This document shows, one piece after another, positions 35,433 to 44,707 of a DNA stretch of 64,000 bases. Both the position numbers and the translations under genes were made by a program. Below the pieces are notes generated by a model. That model saw nothing but the letters and a program-made list of their open reading frames with translations, did not search any database and was not told the DNA's origin. Within the stretch, counting starts at the first letter, position 1. Each line of letters starts with the position of its first letter. The stretch lies in assembly GCA_025937835.1 (NCBI GenBank), contig JAICQO010000017.1:26114-90113 (forward strand). The letters run 5' to 3'. The stretch is from Polyangiaceae bacterium. Lineage in GTDB: Bacteria; Myxococcota_A; Polyangia; Polyangiales; Polyangiaceae.

Positions 35433-37184
35433 TCAGGCGCCCGGACGCTTGCGCGGACGGCGGATCCGATACGCGTCCAGCCGATTCAGCAGCGTGCTGC
35501 GCGACACGCCCAAGAGCGCCGCCGCGCGCGATTGATTGCCTGCGGACTGGGCCAGCGCTTCCAGGATCCGATTGCGCTCGGCGAGCTCATCCGGAGAAAG
35601 GTTCGAGATCGGTACGGCCTCGGACACCTCGGGCGTGCTCGTGGGACGAGGCACGAGCAGGATCGAGCGCATCTTGTCGAGCGGCAAGTGTTCGGGACCT
35701 ATCGCGCGGCCTTCGCTCAAGACGGCGGCACGCTCGATCACGTTCCTGAGCTCGCGGATGTTTCCCGGCCATGCGTAGTCGAGCAACCGCATCGCCGCAT
35801 CGTCGCGGATCCTGAGCGCGGGCAAGCCGAGCTTCGCCCCGGCGCCGCTCGCAAACTCGCGCGCCAGCGTCAGGATGTCCTCGCGCCGCTCGCGAAGCGG
35901 CGGAATCACGGCGCTGTAGGCCGCGATGCGATAATAGAGATCGCTGCGGAACTGCCCCGACAGAGCCTCGGCTTCGAGATCGCGGTTGGTGGCGGACAGG
36001 AAGCGCACGTCGATCGCCCGCGGCGTGGTGCTGCCGAGCGGCGTGAGCTCGCGCGTCTCGAGCACTTGCAGCAGCTTGGCCTGTAACCGCGGCACCAGCT
36101 CGCCCACCTCGTCCAGGAAAACGCTGCCCCCCGCCGCGACCTGCAACAGGCCTGGCTTGGGCTGCACGGCTCCCGTGAACGCGCCGCGCTCGTAGCCGAA
36201 CAGCTCGCTCTCGAGCAGCGCCTCGGGCAGCGCCGCACAGTTGATGCGCAGAAACGGCTTGCTCGCTCGCGGTGAGCGCTCGTGAATGCTGCGAGCCAGC
36301 ACGTCCTTGCCCACGCCCGTCTCACCCAGGATCAGCACACTGATGTCTCCGCGAGCGACCGCGTCGGTCTCGGCGTAGAGCGCGATCATCGAAGGCGAGC
36401 GCGGCACCGACTCGCCGCCCGTGGCTCGCGGATCGGGCTCGCTGCCGAAGGACGCAGATAGCTTGGCCAGAAGCGCCGCGGGCGAGCTCCCGTCGCGCGG
36501 ACAGGCCAGAAGAGCGCTCTGTGCGCGCGCGCCGGCCTGATCGAGAGCGCCCTCGAGCTCCGCCGCGAACGCGAGCGCGTCCTGTTCGGTCTCGTCGACC
36601 AGCAGCACGGCCCACTCGTTCGCGGAGAGACGAGCGAGGACGTCGGCGGGCTCGAGCTTCGCAGCCAGGACCTGCGCGGGATCCGCCGGGGAACGCGCCT
36701 CGACGCGCACGCCGACCACGTAAAACGGACGCCCTCCGCTCTCTCTCGCACGTTCGCACTGTTCGCTCAGGCGCACCTCGAAGTATTCGGGGCTGAGCAC
36801 GCGTCGCGGCACCGCGCGCGAGCGCCGCGCCCGGAGCACCAACACGAAATCTCCGACCAGCGCAGATTCGCCCGGAACCATGCGCTCGCGGACTCCGGGA
36901 AAAAGCGGTCGCCCGCGCAGCACAGTGCCGTTCGAAGAGCCGAGATCCTCGAGCGTGAACTGGTCTTCTTGAATGCGGAGCAGCGCGTGCCGGCGGGAGA
37001 CTCCGTTGCCGGCCAGCGAAATCGCCACGTCGCCCCCGCGCCCGATCACGAGCTCGCCGGCCTTCGGCAGCGAGATCCGTGAGACTTTGCCGTCGCCGGC
37101 CGCGAGCAACTCGAAGTCCGCAGCGGAGCCCGAGAGCTTGCTCGTCGAGGCGGGGTCTTCCGTCTCCGGCTGGTTCGATTTCAT
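35433..37184 (-). CDS. Sigma-54-dependent activator with FHA and degenerate GGDEF-like domains
   Basis: 583 residues from ATG 37184. The FHA domain spans about 25-117 (VIGRGGDVAISLAGNGVSRRH, DLGSSNGT). Residues 130-245 follow the GGDEF fold pattern, but SANEW (187-191) stands where GGDEF would be, so it cannot make c-di-GMP. The AAA+ domain has Walker A GETGVGKD (287-294), the sigma-54 loop GAFTGA (334-339) and Walker B GGSVFLDE. The C-terminal Fis helix-turn-helix is NQSRAAALLGVSRSTLLNRL. The FHA domain should read phospho-Thr marks. The start overlaps the Ser/Thr kinase stop by 4 nt, so that kinase is the likely partner. Confidence 0.9.
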   Translation of the reverse strand: MKSNQPETEDPASTSKLSGSAADFELLAAGDGKVSRISLPKAGELVIGRGGDVAISLAGNGVSRRHALLRIQEDQFTLEDLGSSNGTVLRGRPLFPGVRERMVPGESALVGDFVLVLRARRSRAVPRRVLSPEYFEVRLSEQCERARESGGRPFYVVGVRVEARSPADPAQVLAAKLEPADVLARLSANEWAVLLVDETEQDALAFAAELEGALDQAGARAQSALLACPRDGSSPAALLAKLSASFGSEPDPRATGGESVPRSPSMIALYAETDAVARGDISVLILGETGVGKDVLARSIHERSPRASKPFLRINCAALPEALLESELFGYERGAFTGAVQPKPGLLQVAAGGSVFLDEVGELVPRLQAKLLQVLETRELTPLGSTTPRAIDVRFLSATNRDLEAEALSGQFRSDLYYRIAAYSAVIPPLRERREDILTLAREFASGAGAKLGLPALRIRDDAAMRLLDYAWPGNIRELRNVIERAAVLSEGRAIGPEHLPLDKMRSILLVPRPTSTPEVSEAVPISNLSPDELAERNRILEALAQSAGNQSRAAALLGVSRSTLLNRLDAYRIRRPRKRPGA

Positions 37185-38527
37185 CGGAGCTCGTAGACGC
37201 TCGGTCTCGAATCCGTCTTCGGCGGGTTCGGGGCCGGCACTGCGGGTTTTACCGTCTTTTGCGGTCGTATCGGCGGGGGCTGGCGCACGCTGTTCGCGGA
37301 CGACGCGGAAACACCGGGCTGGGACATCCCGGAGGCGGACGGAGGCGGTGCGGCCTGGGCGGTCGGCGCTGCAGCGGTGGTCGGTAGTGGCGGCGGCGCG
37401 AGCTCTGGTTTCGGCGGCTTCGCGGACAGGGCCGCTTCCGGCGCGGCGTCGTCCGCGCGCAGCCCGAACCACGCCGCCGCCCCGACGACCAGCGCCGCGA
37501 CTGCCGCGAGCAGTAGCCCGGCGCGCGAACGACGTCGCCGCTGGGTCGGGGTCCACGCGGCGGACGCCGTCCTGCCGAGTGTCTCGACGCCGCGCACGGG
37601 CTTCATCTCGCTCGAGTCCAGCTCGACGACGGGCGCCGTCGCGTCGGGGCGCGAGCTCGGAAGCGAGAAAGCACGCGCCAGCTCTTCGGCCACGAGGGCC
37701 GCGCTCGCGTAGCGGCGAGACGGCTGCCGCTCGACGCAGCGCGCGAACCAAGCGTCGAATGCCGGCGGCAACACCACGCTCGAGCCGAGCTCGCGGGCGC
37801 GCTGACTGGCCTTGACCAACGGCAACACGTGGAGCTCGTTGAACAGTGCTTCTGCTGGTGCGTCGCGCGCCACCGCCAGCCAATAGGAGTGGCCCGTTAG
37901 CAGGTAGAAGGTCACGAGCCCGAGGGCCCAGATGTCCGTTGCTGGCGTGGGCCGATCGCCCGCTAGTTGCTCGGGCGCCATGAACTGCGGCGTGCCGCGC
38001 ACGATCCGACTCGACGCGGCCTTGGCCGACAACATCTTGGCCGTACCGAAATCGAGGATCTTGAGCAGCGGCGAACCATCCTCGCGGCGTGTCACGAAAA
38101 TGTTGGCGGGCTTCAGATCCCGATGCACGATCGGCGCTGGGGTGCCCTCGCGATCGACGTAGGTGTGCGCCTTCTCGAGCCCGTTGGCGATCTGACGCAC
38201 GAAGTCGACGGTCGTGGCCGCATCCCTCGGGCCCTGCGTGTCGATCAGATCTCCGAGCGTCGAGCCCGCGAGCAGATCCATCACCACGAAAACGCCGCCC
38301 GTCGCGTGATCGATGCCGGCGTCGACGATCTGCACGATGTTTTCGCTTTGCAAGCGCGAGGCAAGGCGCGCTTCGCCGAGCATGTACTCCGTCGAGTCGT
38401 CCGGGTGACCGGCGACGAGCTTCAGCGCGACCCGTCGCTCGGTGGTAATTTGCTCGGCTTCGTACACGCTTCCAAAGCCGCCCTCGGCGAGCGGAGCGAT
38501 GATCGCATAGCGATCGCCGATCACCAT
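37181..38527 (-). CDS. Ser/Thr protein kinase with C-terminal membrane anchor
   Basis: 448 residues from ATG 38527; in-frame GTGs lie upstream at 38557 and 38563. All kinase motifs are intact: Gly loop AEGGFGSV (14-21), Lys36 in VALKLV, HRDLKPAN (135-142), DFG (159-161) and APE (184-186). Basic residues and a single membrane helix (about 337-355) follow, then a Pro/Ala-rich tail of about 90 residues outside the membrane. Such a tail may sense the cell wall or envelope. It is coupled by a 4-nt overlap to the FHA-type sigma-54 activator. Confidence 0.92.
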   Translation of the reverse strand: MVIGDRYAIIAPLAEGGFGSVYEAEQITTERRVALKLVAGHPDDSTEYMLGEARLASRLQSENIVQIVDAGIDHATGGVFVVMDLLAGSTLGDLIDTQGPRDAATTVDFVRQIANGLEKAHTYVDREGTPAPIVHRDLKPANIFVTRREDGSPLLKILDFGTAKMLSAKAASSRIVRGTPQFMAPEQLAGDRPTPATDIWALGLVTFYLLTGHSYWLAVARDAPAEALFNELHVLPLVKASQRARELGSSVVLPPAFDAWFARCVERQPSRRYASAALVAEELARAFSLPSSRPDATAPVVELDSSEMKPVRGVETLGRTASAAWTPTQRRRRSRAGLLLAAVAALVVGAAAWFGLRADDAAPEAALSAKPPKPELAPPPLPTTAAAPTAQAAPPPSASGMSQPGVSASSANSVRQPPPIRPQKTVKPAVPAPNPPKTDSRPSVYELR

Positions 38528-38610
38528 TCCGGCCTGGGCGGCTCCACGCCGTACCACCCGCACACGATAGCAGAACCCGACCGCATGGTCGGAGGCTCGG
38601 AGCGGGCGCC

Positions 38611-39615
38611 TCAGAACCGGGTGGTCCCGGAAATCAGCGCCAAACCCGGGGCAACCTGCAGCGAGAGGCCTTGCCCTCGGGCCGAATGATCGGGCGGCGA
38701 CGAAGTCAGCAACAAGATCGTGGCGACGCCGAGACCGAGAAGGCCCGTTCCCACGCCGATCGTGGCGAGGGTCGCCTGGCGGTCTCTGTCTTTCTCGGCG
38801 GAGAGCGCGCCTGGAGGACATGCGTCGGTGCGCTGGTCGCAGGCGGCCTTCGCTTCGGAGTTCGAGGACAGCGCCATCACACCGAAGGTGCCTCCGACTG
38901 CCAGCGCTGCGACGCTCGCACCGCCGATCACCCAGGCGAGCGTGCGCGTGCCGTGGTCTTCGTGCGTGTCGCTTCCGGCTTCGACCACGGACGGCGCGGG
39001 CGTGTGCTTCGCGGCATTCGAGGGGGCGGCCTCCTCGGCCAGCTCGGGCAGGTTGACGACCAGGTGATGCCCCTTGCTCGACAGCACGGCTGCGACGCGC
39101 GCTGGTTTTCTTCCGGGCGCCGAAAATTCGATCGAGAGCCCGCCCGGATCCATCGGTAAACGACTGTCGAGGCTACCCGGAGCGAGCGCTCGTCCGTTCA
39201 CCTTCACCTCAAAACCGGGCGGCTTGTCCGCGGCGTGGAGCGTGAGCGTCGACAACGACGGCTCGAGCTCCGCGCGCCGGCGCTGAGCTTCGGCGGCTTG
39301 CTCCGGTCGTCCCTGGATCTTCGACAAGCGCTCGGCGGAGACGAAGTGCGCCCAGGCCGTCGCCGTGCGGCCTTGCCGGGCCCGGCAGTCCGCCAGATTG
39401 AGCAGCGCCCCGCCCGAGGGTTCGCTGGCCTGGCTGCTCTCGAACTTCGAACAGGCAGCGGCGAGCTCTCCCCGCTCGAGCAGCGCGCGACCCTCCTGGA
39501 ACAGCGCTTCGGCCGTAGCTGGATCGGCCGCCGCGGCGCTGCTCGTCGCGAGCGCTGCGAGCGCGCAGAGCGCTCCGAGCCAGCCCGGTAGAAGAAGCGT
39601 GAACCTGCGCCGCAC
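38611..39615 (-). CDS. Secreted/membrane TPR-like protein with PEGA-like segment
   Basis: 334 residues. A signal peptide (LGALCALAALATSSAAAA) is followed by a short TPR-like helical part (EALFQEGRALLERGELAAACSKFESS, GGALLNLADCRARQGRTATAW), then a beta segment resembling PEGA (PGFEVKVNGRALAPGSLD). Two hydrophobic helices follow (about 215-235 and 278-298) with a Cys pair between them. This is a common myxobacterial envelope protein type found beside Ser/Thr kinases. It ends 83 bp before the kinase gene and may be in the same operon. Confidence 0.78.
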   Translation of the reverse strand: MRRRFTLLLPGWLGALCALAALATSSAAAADPATAEALFQEGRALLERGELAAACSKFESSQASEPSGGALLNLADCRARQGRTATAWAHFVSAERLSKIQGRPEQAAEAQRRRAELEPSLSTLTLHAADKPPGFEVKVNGRALAPGSLDSRLPMDPGGLSIEFSAPGRKPARVAAVLSSKGHHLVVNLPELAEEAAPSNAAKHTPAPSVVEAGSDTHEDHGTRTLAWVIGGASVAALAVGGTFGVMALSSNSEAKAACDQRTDACPPGALSAEKDRDRQATLATIGVGTGLLGLGVATILLLTSSPPDHSARGQGLSLQVAPGLALISGTTRF

Positions 39616-39658
39616 GCGAGTTTGTTATCACGAGCAGACAACGGACCGCGAGCCCGCT

Positions 39659-40726
39659 ATGCTCGGTCACACTCGACCCTTGAGCTTTCCGAGCGCTCGC
39701 CACTGGTTCGTCGTGCTCTGCGCTGGCTGTGCAGAGCTCGCCGGATTCGAGGACTTTCACGGCAGCGCCGCAGAAGGCGGCGAGAGCGGTGCCCGCGCGG
39801 CAAGCGGTGGCGCGACCGCCCCCGGGAGTGGCGGTTCGAGCCCGTCCAGTGCAGGACGCCCCGGCGGCGGAAATTCCGGCCGTCCCGGCTCGGGTGGCAC
39901 TTCGGACGGCGGAGAGCCTGCGCCGCCAGAAGCGGGCGAAGCGAACCTGGGGGATGCGGGGGAGGGCGGCGCGACCGGCAACGGAGGCACGGCCAGCGGC
40001 GGCGCGGGCGACGCCGGCGGTACGGCGAGCGGCGGCGTGAGCGGCGGCAGCGTGAACGGCGGCTCGACCAGCGGCGGCGCTGCGCTTGGTGGCTCGGCGA
40101 GCGGCGGTAACGCGAGCGGTGGCTCGGCGACCGGTGGCACGGCGACCGGCGGAAAGGCCAGTGACCCGTGCGGAGAGTTACTGGTCAATCCCAGCTTCGC
40201 GGACGGCTCGGAAGGCTGGACCGCGTACTCGACCTACCCCAGCTTCGCCGACAACCTGCATCCGATCATCGCGGCAGGGAGCGAGCCCGCGCTGGTCGCT
40301 CGCGGTGTGTTGCCCCAGTCCGACGACCACCTGGTGTGGCTCGGCGGCGTGCCGGACTCGATCCGCACTCACGTAGTCGAGGTCTCTCAAATCGTCACGC
40401 TTTCGCCGAAGCTCGAAGAGCTCCAGTTCAGCGCGCTTGCCCGGATCGAGACGGACGAGCTCGAAGACGGGATGTTCGACAACCTGTATGTGGAGTTACG
40501 CACCGTGGACGACGACGATTTGCTGGTCTGGCAGTTCATCGCGCGCGACAACCGCGACGCCACGAACGGCTGGGTCGAGCTCGATCCCAGCCTCCCCGAC
40601 TACGAGGACATCGAGCGCATGCGCGGCCAAACAGTGATTTTCAAGGCCTATGCGCGCACGGACCAAGACAACCTCACGCACTTCTGGCTGGACTCGCTGT
40701 CGCTCAAAGGCCTCTGCAGCCCCTGA
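39659..40726 (+). CDS. Lipoprotein with Gly-rich pentapeptide linker and beta-sandwich-like domain
   Basis: 355 residues from ATG 39659. The signal peptide ends in VLCAGC (lipobox). Residues 35-170 are a Gly/Ser/Ala/Thr linker with frequent GG-x-x-x steps (GGSASGGNASGGSATGGTA). The C-terminal 185 residues (CGELLVNPSFADGSEGWTAY, VVEVSQIVTLSPKLEELQFS, HFWLDSLSLKGLC) look like a galactose-binding or carbohydrate-binding jelly-roll domain. The pattern of a first line NPSFADGSEGW and a final WLDSLSL is typical of that fold. It is surface or periplasmic; the ligand is unknown. Confidence 0.75.
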   Translation: MLGHTRPLSFPSARHWFVVLCAGCAELAGFEDFHGSAAEGGESGARAASGGATAPGSGGSSPSSAGRPGGGNSGRPGSGGTSDGGEPAPPEAGEANLGDAGEGGATGNGGTASGGAGDAGGTASGGVSGGSVNGGSTSGGAALGGSASGGNASGGSATGGTATGGKASDPCGELLVNPSFADGSEGWTAYSTYPSFADNLHPIIAAGSEPALVARGVLPQSDDHLVWLGGVPDSIRTHVVEVSQIVTLSPKLEELQFSALARIETDELEDGMFDNLYVELRTVDDDDLLVWQFIARDNRDATNGWVELDPSLPDYEDIERMRGQTVIFKAYARTDQDNLTHFWLDSLSLKGLCSP

Positions 40727-40737
40727 GCGCGCGCCGT

Positions 40738-41028
40738 TCACCAGGCCATCTGAGCCAACGCAGTGAGCGGCCGTCGCAGGGGTATCGCGACCGGCGCAGG
40801 CTCGTAGGTGTCGTCGTCAGTGTCTACGAACAGCGTGGACATCGAGTCGTTCGCCAGGTCTGGCTCATCGCTCGTCCCTTGACCGGCGGCGTCGCCCGGC
40901 GCCGCTTCGTTGCCGAGCAATGAGAAGGAGCCGCTCAACCCGTGCAACGAAAGCGCACGGATCAACCAGGGCAACCCTCGCGACCAAAACCACTCACCCA
41001 ACTCGTCCCCGTCGTTCTTCTGGCCCAT
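40738..41028 (-). CDS. Small hypothetical protein, Trp-rich start and acidic tail
   Basis: 96 residues from ATG 41028. About four fifths of third codon positions are G or C, as in real genes here, and the opposite-strand frames are less coding-like. The N-terminal part is Trp-rich (ELGEWFWSRGLPWLIRAL) and could be an amphipathic helix. The C-terminal half is acidic (DEPDLANDSMSTLFVDTDDD). The ribosome site is weak. No family is recognised. It is convergent with the lipoprotein gene, 11 bp away. Confidence 0.45.
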   Translation of the reverse strand: MGQKNDGDELGEWFWSRGLPWLIRALSLHGLSGSFSLLGNEAAPGDAAGQGTSDEPDLANDSMSTLFVDTDDDTYEPAPVAIPLRRPLTALAQMAW

Positions 41029-41257
41029 CGGGTCGCTCGTCGAGCAAGATCTGATCCAGCGACGACCCGCCAGGCGATGTCGGGCTTTCCCCGTGAAACT
41101 CGATGTCGCCGGACCGCGGTTGTTCAAACAGGTTGCGTGAGTTGTGTACACAACGTCCGAACGCTCGACTCGAGCGGGAGGCTCGCGGGGTACTGGGTGA
41201 AATATCGATTCTCGAGTCTGTCGATCCGCGAGCGATTGGCGATACTCGATTGCGAGC

Positions 41258-43492
41258 GTGGTTTTGGCGCTTTGGCTTGACGCTGCTCAAAGCCGAGCGC
41301 AGAAGTTGCGCGTGACCGCTGGTGATCATCCGGGCGCGAGGGACGGCCTGCAGCTGTGGCTCGTCAAGGCCGCCAACGAATTCATCGGTCACGAGCCCGA
41401 GCCAGCGCTTTCGATGGCGCTCGAGCCCCATTTGCGCGCTGCGCTGGACAGCCGTCGCCGCGCGCGCATCGGCCTGGACCTGCCGAACGGAAACGGTGCC
41501 AGTAGACGCGTCGAAGCGCTGGTGTTGCCACTCGCAGATTCCGAGTCTGCCCGGGCCGTCGTGGCACTCGCTGAGCGGAGCTCGGAGGACGAACACCGCT
41601 TGAGGCGCTTCGATCTCGCGCTCGAGGCGACGCGAGACGGCGTCTGGGAATGGATGGTTGCCGACGGCGCCGTGTGGTGGAACGAGCGTTGCAACGAAAT
41701 CCTCGGTTATCCGCCGGGTACGAGCCCCACGTTCGAAGGCTGGGCGGCTCGAATCCACACCGACGAGCGGGAGGCGGTCTTGAACGGATATTTTGCCACC
41801 GTCGCTTCGCAAGAAGCCTTTCGGCTGGTGGAATACCGAGTCGTTCGCGCCGACGGCGATGTGCGAGTGATCCGCGATCACGGCCGCGTCGAGCGCGACG
41901 CGAACGGGCAGGCGATTCGCCTCGTGGGCGTGATGACGGACGTGACCGACGAGCGCTCCGCCGAGGCCGCGCGCGCCCAGATTGCTCAGCAATTCCAGCA
42001 GATCGCGGAACACCTCACGGACGTGGTCTGGCTGCGCGACGCCGAGACCCAGCAGGTCATCTACGCGAGCCCCGCGTTCGAGCGGATCTTCGGGCGGCGA
42101 CCGGAAGACGTGATGGGGAGCGTCGAAAACTTTCTGTCCAGCGTTCATCCGGAGGATCGAGCGCGCGTCGCGGCACGCCTGCCCAAGCAACGCGGCGGAA
42201 CCTACGACGAGACCTACCGCATCGTGCGCCCCGACGGCCGCGTGCGCTGGCTCCGGAGCCGCGCTTCACCGGTGTGCGACGCCGAGGGGCGCGTGGTGCG
42301 GCTCGTGGGGCTGGCCTCGGACATCACCTCGCAGCGCCAGCTGGAAGAGCAGCTCTTGCAGTCGCGAAAGATGGAGAGCGTGGGTCGCCTGGCGGGCGGG
42401 GTCGCGCACGACTTCAACAACCTGCTCACGGTGATGTTTTCCGGCACCCAGTTCGCGCTCGAGCTGCTGCCCGAAGACCACCCGGCTCGCGCCGACATCG
42501 AGCAAGTCAGGGAGGCTGCGCAGCGCGCGGCCAAGCTCACGAGCCAGCTGCTCGCGTTCGCGCGGCGCCAGGTGATAGCTCCGGTTCGGCTCGACCTCAA
42601 CGAGCTCACGCGACAAATGGACCAGCTGTTGCGTCGGCTGATCGGTGAACACATCGAGCTCACGACGCGCCTGGCTCCGGACCTGTACCCGGTGCGGGCG
42701 GACCGATCCCAGCTCGAGCAAGTGCTCGTGAACCTCGCCATCAACGCGCGGGATGCCATGCCGGGGGGCGGCCGGCTCACGCTCGAATCCGCGAACTTCA
42801 GCGTAGACCACGCCTACGTCGACAGCCACGCCAACGTGCAAGCCGGTGAGTACGCGATGCTCGCCGTGAGTGACACGGGCATCGGCATCCCGCGTGAGCT
42901 GCACGAGCACTTGTTCGAGCCGTTCTTCACGACCAAGCCCGCCGGGGCCGGCACCGGGCTCGGGCTCGCCACCTGCTACGGCATCATCCGCCAGATCGGC
43001 GGTCAGATCCTGCTCTACAGCGAGGTCGGGCGGGGGACCACGTTCAAGATCCTGATCCCGCGCAGCGTCGAAGGGGAGGTGGCGGTGCCCGCTCCCACCG
43101 AGTCGGCCAGGCCGGGCGGGCGCGAGACCGTGCTGTTCGTCGAAGACGATCCCCGCGTGCGCCGGATGGGCGTCCGCATCCTCGCGCAGCGCGGCTACCG
43201 CGTGCTCGAGGCCCCGGGCGGCAAGCAGGCGCTGGAGCTGGCCGAGCGTCATTCGGGTCCGATTCAGCTGCTGCTCACGGACGTGGTGATGCCGGAGATG
43301 AGCGGGACCGAGCTCGCCGAGCGGCTGTGCGAGAAGCTGCCGAACCTTCGTGTCCTGTACACTTCGGGCTACACCGAGAACGCGATCGTCAACCACGGCG
43401 TCGCTGGTGAGAACGTCGCGTTCCTACAGAAGCCGTATTCGGTCGAGAGCCTGCTCGGAAAGGTGCGGGCGGTGCTCGACCAGAGCGGATGA
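41258..43492 (+). CDS. Hybrid histidine kinase with two PAS domains and a receiver
   Basis: 744 residues from GTG 41258; GTG 41312 is an alternative. The N-terminal 110 residues are unassigned. PAS 1 covers about 120-235 (VWEWMVADGAVWWNERCNEILGY) and PAS 2 about 245-360 (VWLRDAETQQVIYASPAFERIFG). The His box is GGVAHDFNNLLTV. The ATPase domain has NLAINARDAMPGGG, VSDTGIGIP and GTGLGLATCYG. The C-terminal receiver has acceptor Asp in LLTDVVMPEMSG and Lys in FLQKPYS. There are no membrane helices, so it is a cytoplasmic sensor. No response regulator is adjacent. A similar kinase is at 50012. Confidence 0.92.
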   Translation: MVLALWLDAAQSRAQKLRVTAGDHPGARDGLQLWLVKAANEFIGHEPEPALSMALEPHLRAALDSRRRARIGLDLPNGNGASRRVEALVLPLADSESARAVVALAERSSEDEHRLRRFDLALEATRDGVWEWMVADGAVWWNERCNEILGYPPGTSPTFEGWAARIHTDEREAVLNGYFATVASQEAFRLVEYRVVRADGDVRVIRDHGRVERDANGQAIRLVGVMTDVTDERSAEAARAQIAQQFQQIAEHLTDVVWLRDAETQQVIYASPAFERIFGRRPEDVMGSVENFLSSVHPEDRARVAARLPKQRGGTYDETYRIVRPDGRVRWLRSRASPVCDAEGRVVRLVGLASDITSQRQLEEQLLQSRKMESVGRLAGGVAHDFNNLLTVMFSGTQFALELLPEDHPARADIEQVREAAQRAAKLTSQLLAFARRQVIAPVRLDLNELTRQMDQLLRRLIGEHIELTTRLAPDLYPVRADRSQLEQVLVNLAINARDAMPGGGRLTLESANFSVDHAYVDSHANVQAGEYAMLAVSDTGIGIPRELHEHLFEPFFTTKPAGAGTGLGLATCYGIIRQIGGQILLYSEVGRGTTFKILIPRSVEGEVAVPAPTESARPGGRETVLFVEDDPRVRRMGVRILAQRGYRVLEAPGGKQALELAERHSGPIQLLLTDVVMPEMSGTELAERLCEKLPNLRVLYTSGYTENAIVNHGVAGENVAFLQKPYSVESLLGKVRAVLDQSG

Positions 43493-43583
43493 TTCGGCCG
43501 AGCCGATTGCGTGTTCGCGAAACGAGGGCTTCACGGCCGCGACACGTCGAAGCTGCCAAGGTCGCGCCGAAGAAGGGAAGCCC

Positions 43584-44354
43584 ATGAATTGTTTCCGAGC
43601 CTTGTCCATCGCGGCTCTCGGCGTCGCCTGTCTCGGCTGCAGCTCTTCGGAAGATGCCAAAGAGCCCGAGCAGCCGAGCTCCACCACCGCTCTAGATCTG
43701 GTTGACGTGAAGACGAACCCCGACGACTACACGTGGTTCGACTTTCGCCCCAACGTGAAGAAGCTGATCTTGGCAGGTGACGCCGAGAGCGAGCACATCG
43801 CGATCCTCTGGTATACGGTCACGGACGGCGCCGTCGGGCTGCACTATCACGGGCAGACGGAGTCCGTATACGTGATCGACGGCACCCAGACGGATGCCAA
43901 GGGCACCTACCCGACGGGCACCGTTTACTTCAACCCGCCGGGCAGCGGTCACCAGATCTCGGACAGCAGCGGGTTCTTTTTGCTCGCTTATTCGGCGCCG
44001 CCAGATTTCACGAATACCGACGCGATCGAGGAGTACGAGCCGGTGCGGATCGACACCGAAGATCCCGAGATGATCAGCGCCTACCCCTTCGAAGACGACG
44101 GGTCCGGCGTCGAGACCTTCCTCGCGCCGCTCGTGGACGGTGGCGGGCTCCGCGCCGAATTCATGAAACTCGGGTCGGACGCGGAATACGACTTCGACGG
44201 CAATTACCTGCTGGTGCTGGAGGGGGGGTGCGTCGTCGACGGCGAGCCCTACGGCGAGGACATGCTGGTCGTGACCCGAGGCATCGCACCAGAGTCGTTC
44301 GTCGTGGGGACCTCGGACGAGGGCAGCTGCCTCGCCCTGGGCGTCTCGTTCTAG
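43584..44354 (+). CDS. Cupin-domain lipoprotein
   Basis: 256 residues from ATG 43584 with an AGAAGGGA ribosome site. The signal peptide ends in CLGC (lipobox, Cys19). The first cupin has the metal motif GLHYHGQTESVYVIDG and a later His in GSGHQIS. The second half (RAEFMKLGSDAEYDFDGNYLLVLEGG) looks like a degenerate second cupin. It is periplasm-facing; function unknown. The stop overlaps the convergent small gene at 44351. Confidence 0.8.
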   Translation: MNCFRALSIAALGVACLGCSSSEDAKEPEQPSSTTALDLVDVKTNPDDYTWFDFRPNVKKLILAGDAESEHIAILWYTVTDGAVGLHYHGQTESVYVIDGTQTDAKGTYPTGTVYFNPPGSGHQISDSSGFFLLAYSAPPDFTNTDAIEEYEPVRIDTEDPEMISAYPFEDDGSGVETFLAPLVDGGGLRAEFMKLGSDAEYDFDGNYLLVLEGGCVVDGEPYGEDMLVVTRGIAPESFVVGTSDEGSCLALGVSF

Positions 44355-44614
44355 AACGCTGCTTCGCTCTTCAAGAGCTCGGTCACGAACGAGGTGCGTG
44401 GTCGGATCAGCGTGGTTCTGAGCGGCGTGGGGCGCACGCGGATGACCGGGATCACGCCGTCCTGGCCGAGGGCATTGAGCGGGTCGTCCAGGAACTGCAC
44501 GGAGTAGCTGGCACCGCTGCCTTCGACGTGAGGCTCCGAAGCGGTCTGGGCGTGGGCCAGGCTCGAGAATCCGACCAGGGTCATCGCCGTCATCCAGGAG
44601 CTGAATCGTTTCAT
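44351..44614 (-). CDS. Small secreted protein
   Basis: 87 residues from ATG 44614; GAGGAC lies 6-11 bp upstream of the start. It has a clear signal peptide (MKRFSSWMTAMTLVGFSSLAHA) and a mature region of about 65 residues with no cysteine (VQFLDDPLNALGQDGVIPVIRVRP). No family is recognised. Its stop overlaps the stop of the cupin gene on the other strand. Confidence 0.72.
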   Translation of the reverse strand: MKRFSSWMTAMTLVGFSSLAHAQTASEPHVEGSGASYSVQFLDDPLNALGQDGVIPVIRVRPTPLRTTLIRPRTSFVTELLKSEAAF

Positions 44615-44707
44615 GGGGTGTCCTCTTTCCGGACGCTTGGACTCGGGCACGGCGAAAGTCTTGGACCGACGAGCCAAGGTCGTCGCGTCTTCCTGCGTCT
44701 ACGGGCG

